Below are positions 17,620 through 27,163 of a DNA stretch of 64,000 nucleotides, in pieces. Source of the DNA: Rhodospirillaceae bacterium (GTDB lineage: Bacteria > Pseudomonadota > Alphaproteobacteria > Rhodospirillales > Magnetospirillaceae); assembly GCA_030151865.1 (NCBI GenBank), contig JASLCK010000007.1, forward strand, positions 1 through 64,000, given 5' to 3'. Positions within the stretch are counted from its first letter, which is position 1, and every line of letters begins with the position of its first letter. Made by a program: the position numbers and the translations under genes. The notes below the pieces were generated by a model, which was not told where the DNA came from, did no database searches, and saw only the letters and a program-made list of their open reading frames with translations.

Positions 17620-18129
17620 TCAGGGGATCATCACCCGCTGGGTCAGTTGGTAATCATCCTCGCCCTTCTTGGCGATCAGATGAATATCCCACAGCCCGGC
17701 CAGCGGCAGCTTGGCGACGGCGACATAGCGGCCCTCACCCTGCTCGGCCAAGGCGAAGCGGTTGTCATAGCCTTCCTTGGTGGGCCGGATCAGTTCCACC
17801 TTGGCCGTCACCCCAGTCAGGGCCGCACCAGCCTTGTCCTTGAAGGTCACAACGATATCGGCGTCATGCACCTGATCATTGTTGCCGTCATGGGGAATGA
17901 CCTGGGCATCGACCTGCCAGCCCAACAGCTTCTGACGGGCCGCCTGGGCCAGGACCTGGTTGTAAGCCAGGCCCTTTTCATAGGCGTTTTCCGTCTGCAC
18001 GCCGGTAAAGCTGCTCTTGGCGAAATAGGCCATGGTCAGATTGACCACCAGCACGACGCCGAACACACCGACGAAAATATAGGGATACCACCAACCAGGG
18101 CGGCGCTTGGTCACGGTTGCAGTCATCAT
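17620..18129 (-). CDS. ccoH: cbb3 oxidase assembly protein CcoH (FixH)
   Basis: This 169-residue protein has one membrane segment (about residues 13-35; WWYPYIFVGVFGVVLVVN) and a periplasmic FixH domain ending GLWDIHLIAKKGEDDYQLTQ. CcoH binds the oxidase during assembly and stabilises it. The start overlaps the ccoG stop by 4 nt. Its place between ccoG and ccoI is the standard order. Confidence 0.93.
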   Translation of the reverse strand: MMTATVTKRRPGWWYPYIFVGVFGVVLVVNLTMAYFAKSSFTGVQTENAYEKGLAYNQVLAQAARQKLLGWQVDAQVIPHDGNNDQVHDADIVVTFKDKAGAALTGVTAKVELIRPTKEGYDNRFALAEQGEGRYVAVAKLPLAGLWDIHLIAKKGEDDYQLTQRVMIP

Positions 18130-19607
18130 TGTTCAGGCCCCGCGAAAATGTTGTCATGACGAACGACCCGCCCGGTATCCAGGTTGGTCAGGCTGAAGGT
18201 CAGATTGGCCGACTTGCCGGTCAGCGAGCCCTTGGGCGCGGTGACAAACAGGCGATAGGTGCTGACATCATCGCCAGGCGTGGTCAATTTGACTTCGGTC
18301 TGGTCATCACCGTCCATGCCGATGATGCTCATGGTCGCTCCTTCGACGCCGCTGAGCGACAAGGCGAAGTGACCATCGCCGCGCACCATATCCAAGACCT
18401 TGATGACATAGCCGTTGCGGATGCGGTTGCCCGACAGTTCCACATAAACCGGGCTGCGTTCATGCAACACGTTCAGGTCAAAGGTCTTACGGGTGGACAG
18501 GCTGTAGATCATCACCACCGCCACCAGCGAGATGACGGCCAGATAGACATAAACGCGCGGACGCAAAAGCTTGGTGCGGCTCTTGGCGTCACCGATGGCG
18601 CGCGCCTGCATGTTGTATTGCGAGTCATAGCTGATCAGGCCATGCGGCAGACCGAAGCGGTCCATGATGCTGTTGCAGGCATCAACGCACAGAGCACAGC
18701 CGATACAGGCCAACTGGCTGCCGTTGCGGATGTCGATACCGGTCGGGCAAACCTGAACGCACATCTTGCAGTCCACGCAATGACCACGTCCGGCAAAAGC
18801 TTCGTCGGCGGTGCGGCCCTTCAGCCCCCCCTTCAGATAGCCGCGCGGCTCGCCGCGCCAGGCTTCATAGCTAACGATCATCGAATGTTCGTCGAACATC
18901 GCGCCCTGGAAGCGGGAATAGGGGCACATATAGACGCAGACATCTTCGCGCACGAACCCGGCCAGCAGATAGCAGAACGAAGCCATCAGGGCGATGGTGC
19001 CGTACATGGTGGTGCTGGACTGGGCCGTAAAGATTTCCAGCGCGGCCGTGGGCGCGTTCTCGAAATAAAGGACAAAGCCCAACCCAAAGGCCAGCGACAC
19101 CAGGATCCAACAGAAATGGGTCGCGGCCTTGCGCCACAGCCTGTTGAAGGTAAACCCTTCACGGTCCAGCATCATGCGACGGTTGCGGTCACCCTGGAAC
19201 AGGTTTTCAAACCACACAAACAGGTCGGTGAAGACTGTTTGCCAACAGGCGAAACCACACCAGACGCGGCCCAGCAGGGCCGAGACGAAGAACAGGCCCA
19301 AGGCTGCGATGATCAAAATGCCGGTCAGGTAATAGACTTCCTGCGGCCAAATCTCGATGAAGAAGAAATAAGCCCGGCGGCCAGGCAGGTCGATCAGAAT
19401 GGCCTGATCGGCGGCACCCGGGCCCCGGTCCCAGCGGATCCACGGGGCTAACCAGAAAAACCCCAGCATCGCCGCCATCCCCAGCCATTTCAGGCGGCGG
19501 AAAATCCCCGCATTGAAATAGCGCGGATAGGCCTTTGCCCGCGAGGAATACAGAGACTGCTTTTCCGAGGGGTCGCCCCCGGACACCGCTTCATTCGTCG
19601 ACGCCAT
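18126..19607 (-). CDS. ccoG: cbb3 oxidase accessory iron-sulfur protein CcoG (FixG/RdxA)
   Basis: This 493-residue membrane protein has about five transmembrane helices. A cytoplasmic ferredoxin-like part carries two cysteine motifs, CVDCKMCVQVCP and CIGCALCVDAC, for [4Fe-4S] clusters, and a C-terminal immunoglobulin-like domain follows. CcoG reduces copper for cbb3 assembly. The ATG at 19607 (SD-like AGGCGAG) gives MASTNEAVSGG...; a longer frame to 19739 runs over the FNR-like box and is rejected. It starts the ccoGHIS operon about 190 nt after the ccoNOQP terminator. Confidence 0.95.
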   Translation of the reverse strand: MASTNEAVSGGDPSEKQSLYSSRAKAYPRYFNAGIFRRLKWLGMAAMLGFFWLAPWIRWDRGPGAADQAILIDLPGRRAYFFFIEIWPQEVYYLTGILIIAALGLFFVSALLGRVWCGFACWQTVFTDLFVWFENLFQGDRNRRMMLDREGFTFNRLWRKAATHFCWILVSLAFGLGFVLYFENAPTAALEIFTAQSSTTMYGTIALMASFCYLLAGFVREDVCVYMCPYSRFQGAMFDEHSMIVSYEAWRGEPRGYLKGGLKGRTADEAFAGRGHCVDCKMCVQVCPTGIDIRNGSQLACIGCALCVDACNSIMDRFGLPHGLISYDSQYNMQARAIGDAKSRTKLLRPRVYVYLAVISLVAVVMIYSLSTRKTFDLNVLHERSPVYVELSGNRIRNGYVIKVLDMVRGDGHFALSLSGVEGATMSIIGMDGDDQTEVKLTTPGDDVSTYRLFVTAPKGSLTGKSANLTFSLTNLDTGRVVRHDNIFAGPEQ

Positions 19608-19674
19608 GGCTCGCCTGAAGTCCAGAATTGTTCCAAAGATGCTTAACGAATCGCCCATCTGGACCGTCAAACCC

Positions 19675-19688
19675 TTAACCTTGATCAA
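19675..19688 (-). promoter_or_regulatory. FNR/FixK-type box upstream of ccoG
   Basis: On the minus strand the sequence is TTGAT-CAAG-GTTAA. The first half-site is perfect and the second matches 3 of 5 positions of ATCAA. It is centred about 75 nt before the ccoG start codon, a plausible activator position. Confidence 0.5.
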
Positions 19689-19884
19689 GGGTGTCGCCAT
19701 CCGGACGGCATGCGGTCCTGTCGGGGAACATGCCCCCAAACCCTAGGCCGCGGGCCGCATGATAGGACAAGAATCGGTCCGGTGAATAAGAAATATAGTC
19801 CACCCCGCAGGGGAAAACGCTTTTGCGCCACCAGCCGCCCCCTCTATGACCTTAATTGCCCGGAACGGCTGTAGAATCAAATTT

Positions 19885-19922
19885 CCAAAAGAAAAACGCC
19901 GCGGAGTTTCCCCCGCGGCGTT
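19885..19922 (-). terminator. Rho-independent terminator of ccoNOQP
   Basis: On the minus strand a 10-bp stem AACGCCGCGG / CCGCGGCGTT with an 8-nt loop (19895-19922) is followed by TTTTTCTTTT, 15 nt after the ccoP stop. It separates ccoNOQP from ccoGHIS, so the latter needs its own promoter. Confidence 0.9.
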
Positions 19923-19936
19923 CCCCGTAAATCCGC

Positions 19937-20818
19937 TTACTTGTGGGCGCCGCCCAGCGAGTAAACGTAAACGGCCAGCTGCTTGATGGTCGCTTCGTCG
20001 AAGCGTTCCGACCAAGCCGGCATCGAGCCGTGCTTCGGAGCCTTCACCTGCGAGATGATCGCAGCCTTCTGGTCCTTGTCCTTGTACAGCCAGACACCCG
20101 AAGCCAGAGCGGGAGCGCCCATGGCCTGGTTGCCTTCGCCGTTTTCGCCGTGGCAAGCCACGCAGCCATTGTTGGTGAAGATGTCCTTGCCACGGCCAGC
20201 GGCGGTGGCGTCCTTGCCCGACTTGGACAGGGACAGAACATATTCAGCAACGTCGTTCAGCTGCGCGTCGTTCAGGACGTCGCCACCGCCGAAAGCCGGC
20301 ATTTCGCTCTGACGGCTGTTGGCGTTGGAGTTGCGAACACCATAAGCAATGGTGGTCTTGATGTCGTCCAGGCTACCGCCCCACAGCCACTGATCGTCGG
20401 CCAGGTTCGGGAAGCCATAGGCGCCCACGCCGCCAACACCATGGCAAGCGGCGCAGGTGTCATTGAAGACAGCCTTGCCACCGGCAACGGCGAAGTTCAG
20501 CAGATCCTTGTCCTTCACGATGTCTTCCAGCGAAGCATTCTGAATCTTCGACAGATAGACACCCTTAGCCTTGTTGGCGTTGTCGATGTCGGCAACGACC
20601 TGAGTACGGGAATGCCACCCGAAGGTGCCGGCCCAGTAGCTCGAGAACGTCGGCCAGCTCGGATAAACGACCCAGTAGCCAATCGACCACAGAATACAAG
20701 CGAAGAACACATAGACCCACCACTTCGGCAGCGGGGTGTTCAGTTCCTTAATACCGTCCCACTCGTGACCAGTGGTGTACTGGCCGGAGACGGGATCCTT
20801 CTCAACATTGGTCGCCAT
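19937..20818 (-). CDS. ccoP: cbb3-type cytochrome c oxidase subunit III (dihaem cytochrome c CcoP)
   Basis: The 293-residue CcoP has a membrane anchor at about 31-53 (PKWWVYVFFACILWSIGYWV) and two cytochrome c domains with CAACH and CVACH haem motifs. Met ligands are in SEMPAFGGG and HGSMPAWSE. It passes electrons from soluble c-type cytochromes toward CcoO/CcoN. The gene is last in ccoNOQP, just before the terminator, and starts 3 nt after the ccoQ stop. Confidence 0.97.
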   Translation of the reverse strand: MATNVEKDPVSGQYTTGHEWDGIKELNTPLPKWWVYVFFACILWSIGYWVVYPSWPTFSSYWAGTFGWHSRTQVVADIDNANKAKGVYLSKIQNASLEDIVKDKDLLNFAVAGGKAVFNDTCAACHGVGGVGAYGFPNLADDQWLWGGSLDDIKTTIAYGVRNSNANSRQSEMPAFGGGDVLNDAQLNDVAEYVLSLSKSGKDATAAGRGKDIFTNNGCVACHGENGEGNQAMGAPALASGVWLYKDKDQKAAIISQVKAPKHGSMPAWSERFDEATIKQLAVYVYSLGGAHK

Positions 20819-20821
20819 CGC

Positions 20822-20983
20822 TTAGCGCTCCTCGTTGTCGTCCCTCAGCGGGATGTCCCCATAGGACTCGATCTTCCCTCTGTTCTTGGGCCAATAGGCC
20901 CAAAGGACGATCCCGCTGAAGAAAATCATCACCCACAATCCCCAGAGGGAGCGAAGGACCTCGATAAAAGAGTCGAGAGTCAC
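20822..20983 (-). CDS. ccoQ: cbb3 oxidase small subunit CcoQ
   Basis: This 53-residue membrane protein starts at a GTG with AAGGAGAG upstream. The product begins VTLDSFIEVLRSLWGLWVMI, has one membrane helix (residues ~13-31) and then AYWPKNRGKIESYG, the CcoQ signature. It stabilises the oxidase core and may modulate it with oxygen. The ATG 5 nt upstream of the GTG leads to an immediate stop in another frame. It sits between ccoO and ccoP as expected. Confidence 0.93.
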   Translation of the reverse strand: MTLDSFIEVLRSLWGLWVMIFFSGIVLWAYWPKNRGKIESYGDIPLRDDNEER

Positions 20984-20994
20984 TTCATCTCTCC

Positions 20995-21720
20995 TTAGCG
21001 AATCGCGTCCGACTTCATGGTGGAGAAGTCGACCATCGTGCCGAGCACCTGCAGGTACGCCACCAGGGCGTCCATTTCGGTGACCTGCTCGGAGGTCTTG
21101 TCCTTCTTACCAACGCTGGCTTTCGGATAGCGCTGCAACAGAGCATCCGTGTTGGCGTCAGCGCTGGCCTGAGCCACGAGGTCGGCCTTGGCGTTGGCGA
21201 TGTCGTCATCGGTGTAGGGCACACCGACAACACGCAAGGTCTTCAGCTTCGCCACGATATCGTCGGCGTTCAGAGGACGATGCAGGTGCTTGTAGTCCGG
21301 CATGATCGATTCCGGAACCACGTCGCGCGGGTTGTTCAGGTGACGGACGTGCCAGTCGTTGGTGTACTTGCCACCGACGCGGGCCAGATCCGGACCGGTA
21401 CGCTTGGAACCCCACTGGAAGGGGTGGTCGTACTGGGACTCGGCCGCCAGGCTGTAGTGACCATAGCGTTCGACCTCGTCACGGAACGGACGGATCATCT
21501 GGCTGTGGCACAGATAGCAACCTTCGCGGACATAGATGTCGCGACCAACCTGTTCGAGCGGCGAGTAGGGACGAACCCCATCCACCTTTTCGATGGTTTC
21601 CTTGATGGTGAACAGCGGAACGATTTCCACGATACCGCCGATGATCACCGTCAACAGGATGCCGACCATCAGAAGAACGACGTTGGTCTCAAACTTAGCG
21701 TGATGCTTCAGGATAGACAT
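20995..21720 (-). CDS. ccoO: cbb3-type cytochrome c oxidase subunit II (CcoO)
   Basis: This 241-residue monohaem cytochrome c has an N-terminal membrane anchor (about 13-35) and the haem site GCYLCHSQM; the distal Met is probably within [31 protein letters not shown] is the family's signature. It receives electrons from CcoP and hands them to CcoN. It starts 12 nt after the ccoN stop, and ccoQ starts 11 nt after its own stop. Confidence 0.97.
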   Translation of the reverse strand: MSILKHHAKFETNVVLLMVGILLTVIIGGIVEIVPLFTIKETIEKVDGVRPYSPLEQVGRDIYVREGCYLCHSQMIRPFRDEVERYGHYSLAAESQYDHPFQWGSKRTGPDLARVGGKYTNDWHVRHLNNPRDVVPESIMPDYKHLHRPLNADDIVAKLKTLRVVGVPYTDDDIANAKADLVAQASADANTDALLQRYPKASVGKKDKTSEQVTEMDALVAYLQVLGTMVDFSTMKSDAIR

Positions 21721-21732
21721 GGGTCGCTCTCC

Positions 21733-23211
21733 TTAACCGCGGGCGCCGGCGCCAACAGGCGCTTCGTAAGGAACTTCGTTCCGAACGTCACCCTTGATGG
21801 TGCGGTAGAAGTTGTAAGCCATGATCAGGCCACCCAGAACGAACAGCACACCGCCGGTCGCGCGAATGATGTAGTAGGGGTGCATGGCGGCCACAGTTTC
21901 GATGAACGAATACTGCAGGAAGCCAAGGTTATCATAAGCGCGCCACATCAGGCCCTGCATGATGCCCGAGATCCACATCGAGGTGATGTAGAGCACGACG
22001 CCGATGGTGGCGATCCAGAAGTGATAGCTGACCAGACGGGTGGAATAGAGCGACTTACGCTTCCACAGCACCGGCACCAGATGGTACAGCGCACCGAAGG
22101 AAACGAAGGCAACCCAACCCAAAGCGCCCGAGTGAACGTGGCCAATACCCCAGTCGGTGTAGTGGGACAGCGAGTTCACGGCCTTCACCGACATCATCGG
22201 ACCTTCGAAGGTCGACATGCCGTAGAAAGCAACCGAGGTCACCAGGAAGCGGATGACGGGGTCGGTGCGCAGCTTTTCCCAAGCGCCCGACAGGGTCATC
22301 AGACCGTTGATCATGCCACCCCAGGACGGCATCCACAGCATCACCGAGAAGGTCATGCCCAGAGTCTGCGCCCAGTCCGGCAGAGCGGTGTAGTGCAGAT
22401 GGTGCGGACCGGCCCAGATGTACAGGAAGATCAGCGCCCAGAAGTGCACGATCGACAGACGGTACGAATAGACCGGACGTTCGGCGCGCTTGGGCACGAA
22501 GTAGTACATGATGGCCAGGAAGCCGGTGGTCAGGAAGAAGCCCACGGCGTTGTGGCCGTACCACCACTGGGTCATGGCGTCCTGAACGCCCGAATACAGC
22601 TGGTAGGACTTCCACCAGGTGCCGCCGAAGACGGCGGTCGGGACGGCCAGGTTGTTGCCCAGATGCAGCATGGCAACGGTGATGATCATCGCCAGGGTGA
22701 ACCAGTTGGCGACGTAGATGTGGGGTTCCTTGCGCTTATACAGGGTGCCGACGAAGGCAATCAGATAAGCGACCCACACGACGGTCAGCCACAGGTCCAA
22801 CCACCATTCCGGCTCGGCGTATTCCTTGCCCTGGCTTTGGCCCAGGACATAGCTCAGCGCCGCGGCGACGATGAAGAGGTTGAAACCCCAGAAAATGAAG
22901 TTGCCCAGCACGGCGCCGCCCCACAGCGAAGCGCGGGTGGTGCGCTGCACGACGAAGAGCGAGGTGGCCATAAGGACGTTGCCGCCAAAGGCGAAGATGA
23001 CGGCAGAGGTGTGCACCGGACGGAGACGACCAAACGAGGTCCATTCCAGATCCAGATTCAACACCGGGAAAGCAAGCTGCCAGGCGATCAAATCGCCCAC
23101 CAGGAAACCAACGACACCCCAGAAGGTCGCAGCAATGACGAACTTCTGAATGACGTTGTCAAAATAAGGCGTCGCGTCTTGAGCGCCGTGCGCCGTGGTC
23201 GCTTGGGTCAT
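21733..23211 (-). CDS. ccoN: cbb3-type cytochrome c oxidase catalytic subunit I (CcoN)
   Basis: This 492-residue haem-copper oxidase subunit I has about twelve membrane helices. Haem/copper ligand histidines are visible in [43 protein letters not shown] and [13 protein letters not shown]. As the catalytic subunit it reduces O2 to water at a haem b3-CuB centre with very high oxygen affinity. It is the first gene of ccoNOQP; its upstream region carries a perfect FNR box. Confidence 0.98.
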   Translation of the reverse strand: MTQATTAHGAQDATPYFDNVIQKFVIAATFWGVVGFLVGDLIAWQLAFPVLNLDLEWTSFGRLRPVHTSAVIFAFGGNVLMATSLFVVQRTTRASLWGGAVLGNFIFWGFNLFIVAAALSYVLGQSQGKEYAEPEWWLDLWLTVVWVAYLIAFVGTLYKRKEPHIYVANWFTLAMIITVAMLHLGNNLAVPTAVFGGTWWKSYQLYSGVQDAMTQWWYGHNAVGFFLTTGFLAIMYYFVPKRAERPVYSYRLSIVHFWALIFLYIWAGPHHLHYTALPDWAQTLGMTFSVMLWMPSWGGMINGLMTLSGAWEKLRTDPVIRFLVTSVAFYGMSTFEGPMMSVKAVNSLSHYTDWGIGHVHSGALGWVAFVSFGALYHLVPVLWKRKSLYSTRLVSYHFWIATIGVVLYITSMWISGIMQGLMWRAYDNLGFLQYSFIETVAAMHPYYIIRATGGVLFVLGGLIMAYNFYRTIKGDVRNEVPYEAPVGAGARG

Positions 23212-23527
23212 GCCGAACTCCTGTCTCGACCAAAAACGAATCCATGAACGGTGAGTTCATTAACCGCATTGCGCGAAGGATTCTTTTCCCCCTCCCTCGC
23301 CACTGCGGCAGCCCTTCCGAAACCGATGAGCCATAGGTATAGGCCCCCGTCTCCGGGTCCGAGTTCGGCGCAATATGACGCACGCCGCCAAGAGGGCCAT
23401 TGATCTGGATCAAAATGAGCCTCTTTTATGCCGCATTTAAGGGAGTTTTCCGCGCCTTTGCGACTCTTCGTCAATTACCCCTGCGCTGCACCGTTGAGAA
23501 ACCTGTGCGAGACGCTAAACTATACCA
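23212..23527. other. Intergenic promoter region between ccoN and the rlmI-like gene
   Basis: About 316 nt between divergent genes with no convincing coding content. It must hold the ccoN promoter (minus strand, activated from the FNR box at 23400-23413) and the promoter of the plus-strand methyltransferase. No other clear repeat or hairpin was seen. Confidence 0.6.
23400..23413 (-). promoter_or_regulatory. Perfect FNR box upstream of ccoN
   Basis: TTGAT-CTGG-ATCAA matches the FNR/FixK consensus at all ten specified positions. It lies about 190 nt before the ccoN start codon, which implies a long leader if activation is from the usual -41.5 position. Together with the Fnr gene at the other end of the locus it points to induction at low oxygen. 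Confidence 0.85.
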
Positions 23528-24730
23528 ATGACTGATATGATCGATAATCCCACCTCCCGCCCTCAGATTCACCTTATGGCTGGCCGCTCGCGCCGCCTCA
23601 GGTCTGGACATCCGTGGGTATTCTCCAACGAAATTAGTATGGATGCCGCGGCCAAGGCTTTGCCTCCCGGCGGGCTGGTGACGGTGGTCGATGCGGGCGG
23701 CGAACGCCTGGGCGTCGGCACGTTTAATCCCCATTCCCTGATCGCCGTGCGCCTGCTGTCGCGCGATCCGGATCAGAGCGTCGATGCTGGGTTGATCGCC
23801 CAGCGTCTGGAGCGCGCCCGCGCCTTGCGCGACCAGATGTTTGGCCGCCCCTTTTATCGCCTGATCCATGCCGAGGCCGACGGCCTGCCCGGTCTGGTGA
23901 TCGACCGTTATGGCGATATCGTCGCCATCCAGGCCAACACGGCGGGCATGGACCTGTTGCTGCCGCAAATCCTCGAAGCGATTGATCAGGTTCTGGCCCC
24001 CAAGGCGGTGGTGCTGAAGAACGACAGCCCGGTGCGTAAGCTGGAAGGGTTGGAGCTTTACGACCGTCTGGCCAAGGGCGATCTGTCCGGCCCGGTGGAG
24101 TTGGAAGAAAACGGCGCGCGCTTCCTGGCCGATCTGGCGGACGGGCAAAAGACCGGCTGGTTCTATGACCAGCGCGACAACCGCGCCGCCGTGGCTGCCC
24201 TGGCCAAGGGCCGCAGCATGATCGACTTTTACACCTATGCGGGCGGCTTTGCCGTTCAGGCGGCGCTGGCGGGTGCTTCGCGGGTGGTGGCGGTTGATCG
24301 TTCGGAAGGATCGCTGGCCCTGGCCTCCCGTTCAGCCGAACTCAACGCCGTCAAGATCGAAGCGGTGCGCGCCGACAGCTTCGCCGAAATGGAACGTCTC
24401 GCCACTGCCGGGGAAAAGTTCGGCGTTGTGGTGTCCGACCCGCCCGCCTTCGTCAAATCCAAGAAGGATCTGGCGGCGGGCTCGAAGGGCTATCGCAAGA
24501 TGACCAAGCTGGCCGCCGCCCTGGTGGAACCGGGCGGGTTCCTGCTGGTGGCGTCGTGCTCGCACCACATGGCCCCCGACAATTTCGCCGAGGAAGTGCG
24601 CCACGGCCTGTCTCAGGCGGGACGGTCGGGCCGCATTCTCCGCTCGGCGGGGGCGGCGGGCGACCATCCGGTCCATCCTTATCTGCCGGAAAGCGCCTAT
24701 CTGAAGGCCCAGTTGTTCCAGTTGGATTGA
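23528..24730 (+). CDS. RlmI-like class I SAM-dependent rRNA (cytosine-C5) methyltransferase with PUA domain
   Basis: In this 400-residue protein the first ~90 residues form a PUA domain (RRLRSGHPWVFSNEI). A middle EEHD-like part follows, then a Rossmann methyltransferase domain from about 215 with DFYTYAGGFAVQAALAGA (SAM motif I), VVAVDRS and the catalytic SDPPAFVKSKKD motif. This architecture is that of RlmI, which makes m5C1962 in 23S rRNA. The catalytic Cys is probably in VASCSHHM. It is single-gene, closed by a terminator. Confidence 0.88.
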   Translation: MTDMIDNPTSRPQIHLMAGRSRRLRSGHPWVFSNEISMDAAAKALPPGGLVTVVDAGGERLGVGTFNPHSLIAVRLLSRDPDQSVDAGLIAQRLERARALRDQMFGRPFYRLIHAEADGLPGLVIDRYGDIVAIQANTAGMDLLLPQILEAIDQVLAPKAVVLKNDSPVRKLEGLELYDRLAKGDLSGPVELEENGARFLADLADGQKTGWFYDQRDNRAAVAALAKGRSMIDFYTYAGGFAVQAALAGASRVVAVDRSEGSLALASRSAELNAVKIEAVRADSFAEMERLATAGEKFGVVVSDPPAFVKSKKDLAAGSKGYRKMTKLAAALVEPGGFLLVASCSHHMAPDNFAEEVRHGLSQAGRSGRILRSAGAAGDHPVHPYLPESAYLKAQLFQLD

Positions 24731-24738
24731 TCGGGCAC

Positions 24739-24772
24739 AAAGCCGGGGCGGCCGTCCGTTGCCCCGGCTTTT
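24739..24772 (+). terminator. Rho-independent terminator after the rlmI-like gene
   Basis: An 11-bp stem AAAGCCGGGGC (24739-24749) pairs with GCCCCGGCTTT (24761-24771), ending in TTTTCCTT, 9 nt after the stop codon. Confidence 0.85.
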
Positions 24773-24859
24773 CCTTGCAATCCTTGACGTCGGGGCCGCC
24801 CGAGCATATTTCACCGCTTCGTAGTCAGTCTCAATCGTCGTTGTCTGGAAAGTTGACCC

Positions 24860-25375
24860 ATGGCCCTTTTGCCGATCTTTGTCGCCCCGCATCCTGTTTT
24901 GAAGCAAAAAGCCAAGCCGGTGGCGCAGGTCGACGACACCATCCGCACCCTGATGGACGACATGCTGGAGACCATGTACAAGGCCCCCGGCATCGGTTTG
25001 GCCGCACCGCAGGTTGGGCAATCGATTCGCCTGCTGGTCATCGACATCGCCGGAGAGGGAGAGCCCCCGGCCCCGCTGTGCATGGTCAATCCGGAAATCA
25101 CCTGGGTTTCCGACGAAGACCGCCATTACGAAGAAGGCTGCCTGTCGGTTCCCGACCAATATGCCGACGTGGTCCGTCCGGCCCGCATCAAGGTCCGCTT
25201 CATCGACCGCGACAACCAGAAGCAGGAAATCGAAGCTGATGATCTGTTGGCTACCGTGATCCAGCATGAGATGGACCATCTGGAGGGCATTCTGTTCATC
25301 GACCACCTGTCCAGCCTGAAGCGCAACATGATCCTGCGCAAGCTGACCAAGCTGAAGAAGGATGCCGAGGCATGA
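24860..25375 (+). CDS. def: Peptide deformylase
   Basis: This 171-residue metalloprotease removes the formyl group from nascent N-termini. All three motifs are present: GIGLAAPQ (motif 1), EEGCLSVP (motif 2, metal-binding Cys) and QHEMDHLEG (motif 3, metal-binding His pair and catalytic Glu). It is first in a def-fmt-truA operon and overlaps fmt by 4 nt (ATGA), so the enzyme that removes the formyl group and the enzyme that adds it are co-translated. Confidence 0.98.
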   Translation: MALLPIFVAPHPVLKQKAKPVAQVDDTIRTLMDDMLETMYKAPGIGLAAPQVGQSIRLLVIDIAGEGEPPAPLCMVNPEITWVSDEDRHYEEGCLSVPDQYADVVRPARIKVRFIDRDNQKQEIEADDLLATVIQHEMDHLEGILFIDHLSSLKRNMILRKLTKLKKDAEA

Positions 25376-26298
25376 GCCTGCGCCTCGTCTTCATGGGCAC
25401 CCCCGACTTCGCCGCCAGCGCCCTGGCGGCGCTGATCGAGGCCGGACACGATGTGGTCTGCGTCTATAGCCAGCCGCCCCGCCCTGCCGGGCGCGGCCAT
25501 AAGGAAAAGCCGTCGCCGGTTCACGCCTTCGCCGACAGCAAGGGCATTGCCGTGCGCACCCCGAAAAGCCTGAGGACCGCCGAAGCTCAGGCCGACTTCG
25601 CCGCCCTCAATGCCGATTTGGCGGTGGTGGCGGCCTATGGCCTGATCCTGCCCAAGGCAGTATTGGACGCGCCCCGTCTGGGCTGCATCAACATCCACGC
25701 CTCGCTGCTGCCACGCTGGCGCGGTGCTGCCCCGATCCAGCGGGCCATCCAGGCGGGCGATGCCGAAAGCGGCGTCACCATCATGCAGATGGACGAAGGC
25801 TTGGATACCGGCGCGATGCTGCTAAAGGGCGTCACCCCGATTACCGCCGAAACCACCGGGGCCAGCCTGCATGACGCCCTGGCCGCCCAGGGGGCCGCGC
25901 TGATCGTGGATGCCCTGACCAAGCTGGAAGCAGACGCCCTGCCCGCCACCGCCCAACCGGTCGATGGCGTGACCTATGCCGCCAAGCTGTCCAAGGACGA
26001 AGGCCGCCTGGATTGGACCCGTCCGGCGGGCGAACTAGAACGCACCATCCGCGCCTTCACCCCCTGGCCGGGGGCCTGGTTCGAAAAAGATGGCGAACGC
26101 TTCAAGGTTCTGGCGGCGCAAGTGATCAGCGGCTCTGGCACTCCGGGCAGCGTTCTCGATGATCGCTTAAGCGTCGCCTGCGGCGAAGGTGCGTTGCGGC
26201 TGATCACCGTCCAGCGGGCCGGTAAGGCGGCGATGTCCGCCGACGCCCTGCTGCGCGGCTATCCGGTCCCCAAGGGAACCAATCTTGCCGCGCTATAA
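25372..26298 (+). CDS. fmt: Methionyl-tRNA formyltransferase
   Basis: This 308-residue enzyme formylates initiator Met-tRNA using 10-formyl-THF. It has [15 protein letters not shown] at the N-terminus, the catalytic block [20 protein letters not shown] (Asn-His) and [14 protein letters not shown]-terminal OB-fold domain binds tRNA ([11 protein letters not shown]...). Its end overlaps the truA start by 14 nt. Confidence 0.97.
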   Translation: MSLRLVFMGTPDFAASALAALIEAGHDVVCVYSQPPRPAGRGHKEKPSPVHAFADSKGIAVRTPKSLRTAEAQADFAALNADLAVVAAYGLILPKAVLDAPRLGCINIHASLLPRWRGAAPIQRAIQAGDAESGVTIMQMDEGLDTGAMLLKGVTPITAETTGASLHDALAAQGAALIVDALTKLEADALPATAQPVDGVTYAAKLSKDEGRLDWTRPAGELERTIRAFTPWPGAWFEKDGERFKVLAAQVISGSGTPGSVLDDRLSVACGEGALRLITVQRAGKAAMSADALLRGYPVPKGTNLAAL

Positions 26299-27034
26299 GC
26301 TGACGGTCGAATATGACGGCACCGGTCTGGTGGGCTGGCAGCGCCAGGATAGCGGCATGTCGGTGCAAGGACTGCTGGAACAGGCGGCTTATATCCTGTC
26401 GGGCCAGAAGGTCACGTTTTACGCTGCCGGACGGACCGACGCCGGGGTCCATGCCACCGGACAAGTAGCCCATGTGGAATTCGAGCGGGACTTCCGCCCC
26501 GACTCGGTGCGCGACGGCCTGAATTTCTGGCTACGCCCGGAAGGGGCCTATTGCCAGGTCATCGTGGTGGCGGCGGAACGGGTGGAAGACGACTTCCACG
26601 CCCGCTTTTCGGCCAAGGGACGCAGCTATCTCTACCGCATCGTCAATCGCCGGGTCCGCTTGGTGATCGAGCATAACCGCGCTTGGTGGGTACCCCGTCC
26701 CCTGGATGCGGCAGCGATGCACGAAGCCGCCCAACATTTGGTCGGCCATCACGACTTCACCACCTTCCGCGCCGCCGAATGCCAGGGCAGCGGCCCGATG
26801 AAGACCCTGGACCGCCTGGATGTTTCGCGCGTCGGTCAGGAAATCCATATTGTCGCCGAAGCCCGCTCATTCCTGCATCATCAGGTCCGCAACATGGTCG
26901 GCACCCTGAAGCTGGTGGGCGAAGGCAAGTGGCAGCCCATCGACGTCAAGCACGCGCTGGAAGCGAAAAACCGCGCCAAGGGCGGCCCCACCGCCCCAGC
27001 GGAAGGGCTTTACTTCACCGGCGTCAAATACTGA
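26285..27034 (+). CDS. truA: tRNA pseudouridine synthase A
   Basis: This 249-residue enzyme makes pseudouridine 38-40 in tRNA anticodon stems. The start is a TTG at 26285, with AAGGGA 7 nt upstream, giving the canonical [20 protein letters not shown]. The catalytic Asp is in [29 protein letters not shown] is the second conserved block. It is third in the def-fmt-truA unit. Confidence 0.97.
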   Translation: MPRYKLTVEYDGTGLVGWQRQDSGMSVQGLLEQAAYILSGQKVTFYAAGRTDAGVHATGQVAHVEFERDFRPDSVRDGLNFWLRPEGAYCQVIVVAAERVEDDFHARFSAKGRSYLYRIVNRRVRLVIEHNRAWWVPRPLDAAAMHEAAQHLVGHHDFTTFRAAECQGSGPMKTLDRLDVSRVGQEIHIVAEARSFLHHQVRNMVGTLKLVGEGKWQPIDVKHALEAKNRAKGGPTAPAEGLYFTGVKY

Positions 27035-27163
27035 CAAAAGCCCCGGCCAAGCCAATCTCAATTGTTGCAGTCTTTTGAAATTTAAGACGGTTTCGCCCCG
27101 CCCGGATTTTCCGGCGCACGGAAACGGCTAAGATGGCCGCCTTGTTTCCGTGATGGGGTTGGC

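Noticed and set aside
18126..19739. Longer ccoG start at 19739
   Set aside because: The extra 44 codons span the FNR-like box and have no CcoG-like sequence; the ATG at 19607 fits family length.
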